A DNA stretch of 64,000 nt from Acaryochloris sp. CCMEE 5410 (GCF_000238775.2 NZ_AFEJ02000002.1:744001-808000), one strand, 5' to 3'. Counted from the first letter of the stretch, positions 44,087 to 53,675 are shown. Translations and numbers: made by a program. The notes: generated from the letters alone by a model not told the origin.

Positions 44087-45418
44087 ATGCCCTTTTGGTT
44101 CACCCCTAAAACCTCTCTAAACCAGCGTCTTCGACTGGGCTTAGGGACCATGTTTGTCCCTTTGCTGATGTTGGCGACCGGGGCAATCATTTCCTTTGAA
44201 GGAGCATTAGGTCGGTTTGATAAGGGTGAGAATGTAGGGCGCGAAGCCTTGTTCCCATTGGCCCATGTGGAAGGGCTACTTCTAGATTTAAATGTGGTGG
44301 CATCGCCAGTTGAGCTATCTCACTCCCTAACGTGGGAGGAGTATCAGCAAAAAAGTCAGGCGATCAAAACGAGTTTGGAGAGGCTCTTGGAATTCTCCCA
44401 CCAGGATCCACACCAATTTAGTTCTGTACAGGAAATACAGCGAAAATGGCAGCGAATTTCCCAGCTGTGTCAGCAAATCCTGGATCCTTCTGTTGCTCAA
44501 TCGGGAAAGGGCTTGTCACACTCTGCCAGGGTTGAGCTGCAAGAACAGCTCAAAATGATTTTGCAAGATGTCCAGCGACTGAATTATCGGTTGATTGCGT
44601 TTCAAAATGATGCCAATGTCAACCATGCAGAAGCCGTTCGCAAAGAGGTTAGACAGCTGATCGCTATGATTTTTGGTTTGGCGTTAGCGATAGCAGTCCT
44701 GTTTGCCTATGGGCTCTCTCGGTCTATTACGGTGCCATTAAAATCTTTGGAGGACGGCGTTGAGAAATTAGGTAAGGGAGATTTGAGCCATCGGATTTCT
44801 TTGGCTGCTGACGATGAATTTAGTCATTTAGCCGCAACCTTTAACTTGATGGCGGCCAAGCTGGAGCAAAGTCAAAAAGACTTATACCGTTTAGCAACCT
44901 TGGATGGGCTAACGGAAGTCTACAATCGGCGGGAATTCAATCGCTGGTTGAGGGTGGAGGTGGAGAAATCCCAGCGCAATACTGATCAAGTTTCGCTGAT
45001 CATGGTGGATATTGATCATTTCAAGCAGCTCAATGACACCTATGGCCATCAGGCCGGAGATTTGGCCCTGTGTGAGGTGGCTCAACTTCTACAGCGTGAA
45101 GTGCGACCTGGAGATATTGTCTGCCGATACGGTGGCGAAGAGTTTGCAGTCATTCTGCCCAAGACGAATAGTGATGAGAGTGTTGCGATCGCAGATCGGA
45201 TTCGCCTAGCCATTGCAGAGGAAGCGATTATTCTACCCTCCTTGCAGCAAATAGAGATGACGGCCAGCTTAGGGGTTGCCACCTTCCCTGGTGATGCCCA
45301 AACCAAAGAGCACCTGATCAAACAAGCCGATCAGGCGCTCTATGGTGCTAAGACTTCAGGTCGAAATCGAGTCCACCAGGCTCAACAAAATGTTGTCGAA
45401 ACCCAAGTGGTGGTCTAA
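44087..45418 (+). CDS. membrane diguanylate cyclase (HAMP-GGDEF)
   Basis: A 443-residue protein. A first membrane segment (FVPLLMLATGAIISF) and a second (IAMIFGLALAIAVLFAYGL) flank a helical periplasmic sensor of about 150 residues. HAMP (RSITVPLKSLEDGVEKLGKG) follows, then a GGDEF domain with RYGGEEFAVILP. The RPGD inhibition site lies 5 residues before GGEEF. It should make c-di-GMP from GTP in response to a periplasmic signal. It starts 11 bases after the previous c-di-GMP enzyme, so both are likely in one operon. Confidence 0.92.
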   Translation: MPFWFTPKTSLNQRLRLGLGTMFVPLLMLATGAIISFEGALGRFDKGENVGREALFPLAHVEGLLLDLNVVASPVELSHSLTWEEYQQKSQAIKTSLERLLEFSHQDPHQFSSVQEIQRKWQRISQLCQQILDPSVAQSGKGLSHSARVELQEQLKMILQDVQRLNYRLIAFQNDANVNHAEAVRKEVRQLIAMIFGLALAIAVLFAYGLSRSITVPLKSLEDGVEKLGKGDLSHRISLAADDEFSHLAATFNLMAAKLEQSQKDLYRLATLDGLTEVYNRREFNRWLRVEVEKSQRNTDQVSLIMVDIDHFKQLNDTYGHQAGDLALCEVAQLLQREVRPGDIVCRYGGEEFAVILPKTNSDESVAIADRIRLAIAEEAIILPSLQQIEMTASLGVATFPGDAQTKEHLIKQADQALYGAKTSGRNRVHQAQQNVVETQVVV

Positions 45419-45820
45419 CTACTTCTTATCAAACAAGGCCCCTAACGTATCAGGGTTCATCATGTTGCATTCCATCAGTTTGAGGGCCAAGGCTGTGCCG
45501 ACTCGATTGGCTACAACTTGCTGTAATTTCGGTTGGGTACGGGCAGAGGCTAGTAATTGACCTTCTAAAGATAGCTCTGAGGTTTTGCTACCCTTGCTAT
45601 TACGCATCTCTTTCAACAGATCGCGAGTATCTTTGCAGGAGGAGGCTGAGATACGGGCGGCAACAGTATCACTCATGCGCGTGATGATAGCAAATGTTGT
45701 CTCTTCAGGAATTCCTAACTGCGAAGGATCTGCTTGGGCATGCGCCCCAAAGGGTAAGATTGCGCTGAGCGCAACAAAGGCGCAACTTCCTAAAGATAGG
45801 ATTGATTTGCTTCTCGACAT
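45419..45820 (-). CDS. secreted hypothetical protein, 133 aa
   Basis: A signal peptide (RSKSILSLGSCAFVALSAIL then PFGAHAQA) precedes a helical mature domain with MSDTVAARISASSCKDTRDL and LQQVVANRVGTALALKLMEC. Two Cys may pair. No family is recognised. The stop is adjacent to the stop of the convergent diguanylate cyclase. Start ATG 45820 is preferred. Confidence 0.6.
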   Translation of the reverse strand: MSRSKSILSLGSCAFVALSAILPFGAHAQADPSQLGIPEETTFAIITRMSDTVAARISASSCKDTRDLLKEMRNSKGSKTSELSLEGQLLASARTQPKLQQVVANRVGTALALKLMECNMMNPDTLGALFDKK

Positions 45821-46244
45821 ATTCCACTCCAAAAATTATTCGTCAATTGGGATTGTGCCACTATGGCACGGCGATCTAGCGATGCTGACGCCTAGTTATG
45901 GTCTGGCACAGATGAGTTCAATACACCTAAAAATTCGGAATGCACCTAAATTAACTCAACCCTGACCACCTATACCTACAAAATAGGTTTAATTTCTTGA
46001 TGTTGAGACGAAATTAAGAATCACTCTATTTTCATCCCCCCATAAGTTAAAGTGACGGATATGAGCGTTTTATAGCTCCGGCTTTTAGGTAATGTTTAGT
46101 TGAACTGCTGACCTCCTCTAGGTTTACTATGGCTGGGTTTGAAGCATTTTGCAGTGATCGGTATCATGCTAGCGGCGTGATCAAAATGCCTGATGTGGGG
46201 ACGTTTCAAGCCATTTCTCTGCCTTTGCAGAGGGGGACGAACGG
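45821..46244. other. promoter region of the pilin-like cluster
   Basis: About 420 bases between the secreted protein gene and the first pilin-like gene. A purine-rich GCAGAGGGGGACGAACGG lies just before the ATG at 46245. No other feature is clear. Confidence 0.35.
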
Positions 46245-47795
46245 ATGCCCCTAAATCCCTTTACCGCAACAGTGATACGTTGGTGGTTACAGCAGCGCCA
46301 CTCTACCAACCGCAGGGATGCAGGCTTTGCCTTACCCTTGGCTTTGGGGTTGGGTTTTGTGATGGTGGTACTGGGACTGACGATGATGATGACCGCCCAA
46401 AGCGATCGCATAACATCTTGGCAACGGAAAGAATCGGGTGCCAGCTTATCGACCGCAGAAGGGGGAATGGCAAGGACTTTAGCCCAGCTCACGGTCCCCA
46501 ACAACGCCATTTTGCTCAACCGCAATTACGACACAATTAATCCCCAAACGGGTAAAACCTATTTAGGCCCAGATGGAATTTTCAATAGTGGAGATGAAGA
46601 GACAGAGCCCATTGATGAATGGACCAGCTATGACCCCAGTAATCAACCCTGCCACCAGCAGATGAACTGGGGGGCTCCAAATTTTAACTTTTCTGGTCCC
46701 ATCGGTGTGAATGGCACCTACGCTCTGAAGGCCTATCGTTATGATCCCAAACGGCAGCAAGGCACATTATTCGTAGAAGCAACCACCAATGATCAGACCA
46801 CGGGAATCGTGATCAAAATTAATGTAACCCCAGATTTAGACAATTTTCCCGGTATTATCGTCTCCCGCAACACAAATGGAGCTTTTAAGACGGGGACCTT
46901 GGCGCTCAGAGGTCGAGAGATTCTAGGAAGCAAGGGGAATATCTACTACAACCCTGACGGTTCAGCCAATGATGCCCTAACCAACAGTGCTGCCCCAGGC
47001 GATCTAAGTCGGAATGATTATTTGAATGCCATCTGGTCGACCAATGAGGAAGATTTTGAGGCGGATGGCAGTCCCATCGATACGGTAGAAGGAAAAATCT
47101 TTGCCTGTAACTTACCCCCTCAGCTACCGACGACGATTCAAGGAACCAACTTCGGTCGTATCACTTCCAGTACGACCCTGAGAGGGGTAGGAGGCATGTC
47201 CCCAACCCTCTATCGCGTCGAAAGTATTGATTTAGGTAATGATGACGTCTTGACCGTTGATACCACGGGAGGCCCAGTCCAAATTGATGTTGTGTATGGG
47301 GGGACCGATCCAGAGCTAGCCATTACCCTGCGAGATAATGCCAAAATCCTTAATGTTCGGACAGACGCTCAACCCCCTCAGGTCGGCGATCTGCGCATTC
47401 TGGCTAGGGGAAATAGTCAAGTGAACCTCTATGATCGTAGCTGCATCCAAAATGCCTTTCTCTGGTTCCCGATTGACGAATTAAGGTTGCTGACCAGCGG
47501 TCCAGGTTGTCCAGGTGGACGAAATACGAATGTTGAGGGGGTGTTATGGATGGAAGCCATCTTGGCCCTCAAGGATCAGGAAGTTCACCGGGATGTGAAC
47601 TTTCTCAATGGCTTCAATGGCACCAACTATGATCAACCCAAAAACACCTATTATCCCTTGGTCAATTCAAGAATCACAGCTGGAATCGCGGTGCCAGAAG
47701 ATGTGTCCAGTCTGATGGATTTACTGAAATATGTGGAGTGGCCAGCTCGCTATCGATTTGGGGGAGTGCAAAACTGGCAGCGTGTGCGGCTATAA
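46245..47795 (+). CDS. PilX/GspK-like minor pilin protein, paralogue 1
   Basis: The 516-residue protein starts with a type IV pilin-like signal (RDAGFALPLALGLGFVMVVL): a Gly before a Phe, then about 20 hydrophobic residues. The usual Glu at mature position 5 is absent, as in GspK/PilX-type minor pilins. After the helix comes SDRITSWQRKESGASLSTAE, then a long mostly beta region with Asn/Gly-rich repeats. It is 36-40% like the next large protein by eye in its first 100 residues. Likely located in the inner membrane or pilus tip complex. Adhesive or assembly roles are inferred. Confidence 0.7.
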   Translation: MPLNPFTATVIRWWLQQRHSTNRRDAGFALPLALGLGFVMVVLGLTMMMTAQSDRITSWQRKESGASLSTAEGGMARTLAQLTVPNNAILLNRNYDTINPQTGKTYLGPDGIFNSGDEETEPIDEWTSYDPSNQPCHQQMNWGAPNFNFSGPIGVNGTYALKAYRYDPKRQQGTLFVEATTNDQTTGIVIKINVTPDLDNFPGIIVSRNTNGAFKTGTLALRGREILGSKGNIYYNPDGSANDALTNSAAPGDLSRNDYLNAIWSTNEEDFEADGSPIDTVEGKIFACNLPPQLPTTIQGTNFGRITSSTTLRGVGGMSPTLYRVESIDLGNDDVLTVDTTGGPVQIDVVYGGTDPELAITLRDNAKILNVRTDAQPPQVGDLRILARGNSQVNLYDRSCIQNAFLWFPIDELRLLTSGPGCPGGRNTNVEGVLWMEAILALKDQEVHRDVNFLNGFNGTNYDQPKNTYYPLVNSRITAGIAVPEDVSSLMDLLKYVEWPARYRFGGVQNWQRVRL

Positions 47796-48063
47796 GACTG
47801 AAGTTCTGTTTAGTTGAGGCGATCAAGGCCAGCCTGCATCTCACTACTCTTCTCCTCAAAAGTAGGGAATTCCGTATTATCTCTGTCGTCAAGTACAAGC
47901 AGGGAAAGTCAGGATAAGAACAGTGTTGTCCTGAACACGGTCCTGCCAATGTTCCCCATTGGCATTAAACGTCCTCTGATGTACTTATGCTTAACCGTTG
48001 GTGTCACTTTTCTTATCGCAGTTGTTATTGCATCCCGTTTACGGCCCGTTGGCAGGGGAAGGG

Positions 48064-49536
48064 ATGATGGGCAACAAATTTTCAGCATCTTTGCTGCGCG
48101 GCTGGCTACTATCCTATCTCCGTTCTCAATCTTCCAGACGTTCTGCGAACCAAGGCTTTGCCTTACCCCTCGCTTTGGGTTTGGGCTTTGTCATGGTTAT
48201 TTTGGGGATGTCAACGATGATGATTGCCCAAAGCGATCGCATCTCTGCCTTTAACCGCAAAGAATCAGGGGCAAGTTTGGCTGTGTCAGAAGGAGGTATG
48301 GCTCGAATGCTGTCCCAAATGACCCAACCGAATAATCGAATTTTATTGACTCGAAACTACGATACAGTCAATCTCAAAACTGGAACCACCTATCTCGGTC
48401 CGGATGGCATTCTCAATTCTGGGGATGAAGAAGCTACCGCTGTTGATGAGTGGACAGGATATACAGGCAGCACTTCATCTCCGTGTGAAGACACTTCGAC
48501 GACCATTACTCCCAGTATCACCACCTCAGGGGCCATGAGTTCTGGTGGTCAATATCAACTTAAAGCCTATCGGTATAATCCGACGGAACAAACGGGGACT
48601 CTGTTCATTGAAGGTCAGCATGGAGAACGAGTGTCTTATGTGCTGTCTACCCTGTCTATACAGTCGGAAGTAGAGAATTTCCCTGGTGTGCTGGCGATGC
48701 AGGGGGCCTTTATTCGAGGACGCACCCTTATTGGTCAACATGCCAATCTTTACTACGATCCGGCCTGGTCTGCTGACAGCAGTTTGACAGATAAATCTGC
48801 CCCGATTGATAGTGACCGTTCTGCTTATCTCAATGCCATTTACTCCACTTCAACGGATGGTCCGGGTGAAGATTTAATTTCTGGCAACATTGTGGGATGT
48901 CAGATTACCCAAACCTTGTCAGTCGATTTGCCCGCAGAGGTTACGAGCTTAGGCACCGTTGCAGGTAGTACTACGCTCACCGCGGCCAACAGTCCCTACC
49001 ATATCGAAACATTGGCATTAGATGGTACTGATGTCGTCACTGTGGACACAACGGATGGCCCCGTCTATCTTTATGTCACTGATTCCTTTGAATTACGGGG
49101 CAATGCTCAACTGAGAAATATTCGCTCGGATGGGCAAGCTCCACGAGTGGGTGATTTGAGGATTATTGTTCATAATGCAAGCGCTGTAACACCTGCTATC
49201 GAACTGTACGATCAATCTTGCATTGACACCGCCTTTGTTTACAACAAGATTAATGATCTCCACTTACAAGGGACTGGAGATGGCTGCCCCAGTAGTGGTA
49301 ATACCAATTTTGATGGCGTCGCTTGGGTAGAGGATGTCGTCAGTTCGATCAATATTAATCCCCATACCCGCATGGTGCCTTCTGAAGATGATGACATCAT
49401 CACGACCAATGGCAGTACGTCCGGCATTAGAGTACCCAACGATGTATCCAGCTTGGCAGATGTGGTCAGTGGTATTGGCATTACACCCAAGAATAAGTTT
49501 GGCTATGTGAAAAGTTGGCAACGGGTGAGGTTATGA
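48064..49536 (+). CDS. PilX/GspK-like minor pilin protein, paralogue 2
   Basis: A 490-residue paralogue of the preceding protein. It carries the same start, NQGFALPLALGLGFVMVILG with SDRISAFNRKESGASLAVSE, and shares motifs such as TYLGPDGI, VGDLRI and the C-terminal FGYVKSWQRVRL. Glu at +5 is again missing. The frame extends to TTG 47998, but tandem ATGs at 48064/48067 with AGGGGAAGGG upstream are preferred. Tandem duplication within the operon is likely. Function inferred as pilus-related. Confidence 0.7.
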   Translation: MMGNKFSASLLRGWLLSYLRSQSSRRSANQGFALPLALGLGFVMVILGMSTMMIAQSDRISAFNRKESGASLAVSEGGMARMLSQMTQPNNRILLTRNYDTVNLKTGTTYLGPDGILNSGDEEATAVDEWTGYTGSTSSPCEDTSTTITPSITTSGAMSSGGQYQLKAYRYNPTEQTGTLFIEGQHGERVSYVLSTLSIQSEVENFPGVLAMQGAFIRGRTLIGQHANLYYDPAWSADSSLTDKSAPIDSDRSAYLNAIYSTSTDGPGEDLISGNIVGCQITQTLSVDLPAEVTSLGTVAGSTTLTAANSPYHIETLALDGTDVVTVDTTDGPVYLYVTDSFELRGNAQLRNIRSDGQAPRVGDLRIIVHNASAVTPAIELYDQSCIDTAFVYNKINDLHLQGTGDGCPSSGNTNFDGVAWVEDVVSSININPHTRMVPSEDDDIITTNGSTSGIRVPNDVSSLADVVSGIGITPKNKFGYVKSWQRVRL

Positions 49537-49659
49537 CCAAAATGCCTTAATCCGTTTCTTGTCAAAGTATGGGCAAGTCTCATAGGGGATGGAAAGTTTC
49601 TCCCCCCTGAAGCTGAAAGCCTTCTTTTTTTTATGTTCATTCTTCTGCTGTAAATTGCC

Positions 49660-50532
49660 ATGCTCCGCTTGTATCCATTGATTCAACTCAGACCTTCACA
49701 CTCAGAGGCGGGGTTTACTCTGGCTGAAAAAATGGTCATTGCTGCCATTATCGGCATCGCTGCTGCCATCTCAGCTCCGAGTATTATGGCGACCATGAAC
49801 CGAGCCAAAGTTAAACAGACGATGGCAGAAGTCCGCACAGCCTTGAATGAAACTCAACGAGAAGCCATTAAAGGCAATAAAATTTGCACCCTAACCCTCA
49901 ATTTTGTGGAAGGGAAAATAACTGGACCGTGTCTCAAATCGGGTGATCGCACCTTGGAAACGGATGTTGCGATCGCAACTAATCTGATAGATCCAAACTC
50001 AAACACAGCCCGTACCAATAAAGGGCAGCCCGTTCTAATTGGTTCAGATGTGCAACCCTCTCTAGGACTGAGCGATGGTGAAACGATCTCCCAAATTGCT
50101 ATGGCTCCTGTTCCTGAAGAACAAGCTAAAGCGTCTAAAGCGGGAGTGGTCGTTCAGGTTATCGCTAAATGTAAAGGTAATACCGAAAGAGGATTAGGGT
50201 TAGGGACCTGCAAAGCTAAAGATGATGACGACGATGATGATGATGGTGGACACGATTCACCCTCTATCCCAGGGCCATCGGCCATCATCCCGATCAAATA
50301 TGGTGTCTTAGGCAACCCTGAATTTGCGATTGTTAGTGCTCAACAAACACCAACAGATCCTAGCGGCAAGATTATCTTTTACAGTCTTGATGATTCCAAA
50401 GCCACTAAACACTGTATTGCGATTTCCAATACTTTAGGGTTAACCCGTATTGGTACCTATCAAGGCGATATGAGTCCGGCTGCCATTACGGACTCGGGTC
50501 GTTGCACTGCCGCGAACTGGGAGGAGCAATGA
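49660..50532 (+). CDS. GspH/FimT-like minor pilin
   Basis: The 290-residue protein has a class III signal (SEAGFTLAEKMVIAAIIGIA), cut after Gly, with Glu at +5. The conserved following text is SAPSIMATMNRAKVKQTMAE and VRTALNETQREAIKG, similar to GspH/FimT. A run of eight Asp at about residues 188-195 (KAKDDDDDDDDGG) splits the beta region, an acidic linker that could bind calcium. The C-terminal part ends SGRCTAANWEEQ. It overlaps the next gene by 4 bases. Confidence 0.78.
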   Translation: MLRLYPLIQLRPSHSEAGFTLAEKMVIAAIIGIAAAISAPSIMATMNRAKVKQTMAEVRTALNETQREAIKGNKICTLTLNFVEGKITGPCLKSGDRTLETDVAIATNLIDPNSNTARTNKGQPVLIGSDVQPSLGLSDGETISQIAMAPVPEEQAKASKAGVVVQVIAKCKGNTERGLGLGTCKAKDDDDDDDDGGHDSPSIPGPSAIIPIKYGVLGNPEFAIVSAQQTPTDPSGKIIFYSLDDSKATKHCIAISNTLGLTRIGTYQGDMSPAAITDSGRCTAANWEEQ

Positions 50533-51590
50533 AGCATCATTTAGGGGGAGATGGTTTGCATCAACTGTCATCTAAGAAGACATTACCCACTCACCATGGC
50601 TTTACTCTGGTGGAACTCTTGGTTGCGGCTTTCATTACTAGCCTGGTCGTCAGCGTCGCAGGATTTGGGGTGATTGCAGCAACCCGAGCCAACAACCGGA
50701 CTGAAGCGATTGCGGCTAGACGCCACGACTTAAGCCGAGCTTTTGATTTCATTAGCAATGAAATTAGGATGGCGAAACGCATTAACCAATCCCAAATAAT
50801 GAAGGCAACGGATGCCTCTTCCATGTCTAGTATGCTGACCAGCGCAGGTTTACAAGCTTCGGACTGGAGTAACCCCGTACTTTACTTAGAAATTCCCATC
50901 ACCTCCCAGGTTCCAAATATTTGTCCTGCTGGAGGTCCTAATGCAGGTTCACCTCCACCCCAACCCGCGACCTATGATCAAGTCGTGTATGATATCCGCC
51001 CCAGTACCCAAGATTGGCTTGCTCCCAACTCCATTCACCGGTATGGTCGTGTTCCCGCCAGTGATGGCAGTATCAATCCCTGTAGTAACCCTGTTGCTAG
51101 CGATACCTTAGTGGATGCGATCTCAGAGGAAATCGATACCCCCCCCACCTGTCCTACACCAGGGGTAATGATGGGGAAAGGGGGGTTTCAAGCCTGTGTA
51201 CAGGGCAGTCAAGTTGATTTAATTATGCGTAGCCAAATCTCTGATGTAGAAATTCATCGATTGAGCAGTACTGCTACGTCCCGCGCAGGAACTAGCCAAC
51301 CTAGCCAACCTATCCCTGTTTTAACTGCTACTCAACAACCCGGCACCAATCAGATCGAGTTAAATTGGCAGTGGTCCGGTGCTCTAAGTGGCGTCACTTT
51401 TGAAGTGAATCAGGAAATTCCTTCAACGTCCCAGAAGTCCAAAATTTATACTGGTTCAGACAGTCGTAACTCAACCGAAATGCAAGGATTGGCTGGAGAA
51501 CAACATTGCTATACAGTCACCGCAAAAGTGGGGCAAATTACCAGCCCTGAAAGTAATAAAGTTTGCTTTACTCCAGTCACAGTTTATTAA
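50529..51590 (+). CDS. PilW-like minor pilin
   Basis: The 353-residue protein has a type IV prepilin N-terminus (HHGFTLVELLVAAFITSLVV-like; Gly before FTLVE, Glu +5), followed by RAFDFISNEIRMAKRINQSQ, as in PilW/GspJ. The C-terminal part includes a domain with a possible fibronectin-type fold (LEVNQEIPSTSQKS and CYTVTAKVGQITSPESNKVC). The ATG overlaps the stop of the previous gene (ATGA) and has GGGAGGAG upstream, so translation is coupled. It is the last gene in the cluster. Confidence 0.78.
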   Translation: MKHHLGGDGLHQLSSKKTLPTHHGFTLVELLVAAFITSLVVSVAGFGVIAATRANNRTEAIAARRHDLSRAFDFISNEIRMAKRINQSQIMKATDASSMSSMLTSAGLQASDWSNPVLYLEIPITSQVPNICPAGGPNAGSPPPQPATYDQVVYDIRPSTQDWLAPNSIHRYGRVPASDGSINPCSNPVASDTLVDAISEEIDTPPTCPTPGVMMGKGGFQACVQGSQVDLIMRSQISDVEIHRLSSTATSRAGTSQPSQPIPVLTATQQPGTNQIELNWQWSGALSGVTFEVNQEIPSTSQKSKIYTGSDSRNSTEMQGLAGEQHCYTVTAKVGQITSPESNKVCFTPVTVY

Positions 51591-51688
51591 ACTGGATTCT
51601 ACTGTTTTTATTTAGATTAACTTTTAACTACATAAGCTCAGTTCAACCTAAGCGCATTTTCTTGGATATTTTAGTAAGAAAATATAGG

Positions 51689-51735
51689 TCTCAGCCCAGG
51701 CAAGAATCAGAATTCTAATTCATCCTGGGCTGAGA
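51689..51735 (+). terminator. hairpin after the pilin-like cluster
   Basis: TCTCAGCCCAGG (51689-51700) pairs perfectly with CCTGGGCTGAGA (51724-51735) around a 23-base loop, 98 bases after the PilW-like stop. There is no T tract, so it could be a stabilising 3' hairpin rather than a simple terminator. Confidence 0.45.
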
Positions 51736-51905
51736 TCACATATTGAATTCAATATTAAGCTCATTCTGTGACCAGAAAATAAAAATCCACATATTTAATC
51801 AATTCAATACGTGGCTATCCTGGGAAAAACATTTAAAAGATCAGGGATATTACTGAAGGGAGCAGAAAACAAGGACAATACAATTAAGTTATACACAACT
51901 CATAC

Positions 51906-52289
51906 ATGTATTTGTTGTCCCCTTTCGTTTTCCCCTCGATCCCCATGGTTACCGTTGACGATATCACTGGTTTTTTTCTCGATCATTCCTCTGAAGGCCG
52001 AAAGGTTACAAAGTATGACTTCAAGGGGGTTCCAGTAATTGAGTCATGGGTAGGCTTATGTAAAAACGGCAGAGTCACCATTAAAGGTCGCATTCATAAT
52101 CATGAGATGTATACCCAGGGTGTAAAGATCAATACCTCAAGTGTCACAGGGTATTTTTCTGAAAAAGGTCGTGTTTATGTCACAACGAAGAACTCGATCT
52201 ATGAACTTGGAAGTCCTCTAAATGAAGTGGAACTTTTAATCAATATTCCTGAGTTTCAGGATCCCAAAAAAGTAACTGCATGGAATTAG
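51906..52289 (+). CDS. hypothetical protein, 127 aa
   Basis: A small protein with mostly beta pattern (GRVTIKGRIHNHEMYTQGVK and TGYFSEKGRVYVTTKNSIYE). No domain is recognised. The Met at 51945 (MVTVDDITGFFLDHSSEGRK) may be the real start, since the first 13 residues are hydrophobic and look out of place. It is not part of the pilin operon by spacing. Function is unknown. Confidence 0.45.
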   Translation: MYLLSPFVFPSIPMVTVDDITGFFLDHSSEGRKVTKYDFKGVPVIESWVGLCKNGRVTIKGRIHNHEMYTQGVKINTSSVTGYFSEKGRVYVTTKNSIYELGSPLNEVELLINIPEFQDPKKVTAWN

Positions 52290-52520
52290 TCTTAATAGGT
52301 TTTTGGGTTGATTTCACAAAAAAATTAAGTTTCTTTAGAGAATATCCCAAGAGACTTATGCAATAAACAAAAATTTCACTGAGCTGGTTCTTCACTAAGC
52401 TTAGTGATTTTTTTGGGTTAAACCCAGTTACTTTTCAAGACTATTTAATTTCACCGGAAGTCATTCAAAAGCACTAGAAACAAGAATGTTATACTGCCAA
52501 CAGCTGAGGGATTAACATTT

Positions 52521-53589
52521 GGCACTGGTCTACTAACAGGGCACATACCTAAACCCTTTATTGGTGAGGAGTTCTAGTGTGCTCAACGGACGAGAACAAA
52601 ATCCCATCTCCATTGCTGGTGTGGTCTGCTTACTGAGCCCCCAATGGGGTCTAACCCAGTTATGAATCAGGCGTTGTACATCTAGCACTCGCTGTAACCC
52701 CGACCGCTTCTTAGCGTAGAGATTCTGCCGTCTTCGATAAGCACTACATCGTCTCCTCAAGGCAGCATTGTGAGCCTCATTATGATTGGCATGGACCTCA
52801 GACCCTAGACTGATAGCGGTAAAGGGATGCTCTGCTTTCACCCACTCTACTCGCCGATTCCCCTGAGACCCTTTAACTTTCATCGCGACTTCTAACCCCT
52901 CTCGCCAAACCTTGCGATGCCCATAGTCAGGATGACACTCCTCACCATTGAGATAGACATTGGCGAGCTTCCAAAGTTCTTGTCCATAACGCCTCTCACC
53001 ATCGGTAAACCATCGAATCCCATCACAGGCTTTGACCCACTCCCAAGCTGAGTAAACGCCATTTGCAAAAAGTTGTGCATCCTTGAGGCCAGCTTGTGCT
53101 GTCAACCAATAGCGGCTTTCGCGTTCAAGGAAATGGATGGTCCAGCCCTGGGATTGGCTGGGGGGGAAGATTTTTGCCTACACGCGTGTAAACTTCATCC
53201 CCTTCTACCGTCACATCAGAGGCTGCTGGTGCGGGAGGTGACCAGTTCTGTGCTTGGTCTGCTAGGCGTTTTTCCCAACGCATAATGGTGGTATGAGATT
53301 TACCGAAAGTTCGACCTGCAGCACGAATACCCATCCCTTCGGTGCGAGCTTTGATGGCATAGCTCACTACTGAACTAGCGGTGCGTAAGCGAGCCATTGG
53401 GGTACCCGTGCGTTCGTTGAAACGCCGATTGCAATCCTTACACTGATATCGCTGGACTAATGTCCCATCTTGCAGGCTATCAAAGCCGCGCTTTAGGATC
53501 TTCTCGCTTAGACAATATGGGCATTCCATTGATCTACATTAGGTTGCGTCGGAAGCATTATAGCTAGATCCTGCTAACAGACCAGTGCC
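52521..53589 (-). mobile_element. IS1-family insertion sequence
   Basis: A 1069-bp element with imperfect inverted repeats (GGCACTGGTCT plus a similar CAGG region) at both ends. It is flanked by a perfect 8-bp target duplication, TAACATTT (52513-52520 and 53590-53597), the size typical of IS1. It lies inside a copy of the 109-bp repeat. Its transposase is frameshifted. Confidence 0.92.
52533..53529 (-). pseudogene. frameshifted IS1-family transposase
   Basis: The N-terminal part (ATG 53529) has a zinc-binding motif (CPYCLSEKILKRGF, CKDCNRRF) and an HTH (GMGIRAAGRTFGKSHTTIMR). It runs to VEGDEVYTRVGKNLPP and then enters a wrong frame at seven C (53160-53166 on the plus strand as G). With six C the frame would continue as SQSQGWTIHFLERESRYWLT into the DDE second part, DGERRYGQEL and HNEAHNAALRRR. 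So a one-base gain in a homopolymer broke the gene. Programmed slippage is less likely because the length of the run should be even-spaced for -1. Confidence 0.75.
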
Positions 53590-53675
53590 TAACATTTCAG
53601 ATTGAGCTATAACTCTCTCTACCAAGGAATTTGAAGCTCATCTAAAAAGTAAACTTTCAACTCGTTCGGAGTATA

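Larger units (their letters stand above)
52490..53675 (-). repeat. 109-bp MITE-like repeat copy B, split by an IS1-family element
   Basis: The two halves (52490-52520 and 53598-53675) join, without the insertion and one 8-bp duplication, into a 109-bp unit that is the inverted match of copy A at 10832-10940. The match is 108 of 109 by eye. The termini TATACT / AGTATA are intact. The IS1-family element inserted after the repeat was in place. Confidence 0.85.

Noticed and set aside
47814-48254. Frame overlapping the start of the second pilin-like gene, with a membrane-like segment MYLCLTVGVTFLIAVV
   Set aside because: The later half is an out-of-frame reading of the pilin gene and there is no independent support; a small peptide at 47949-48060 is possible but unproven.
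51811-52038. 75-residue frame overlapping the hypothetical gene at 51906
   Set aside because: It overlaps in another frame and looks less protein-like than the 127-residue frame.
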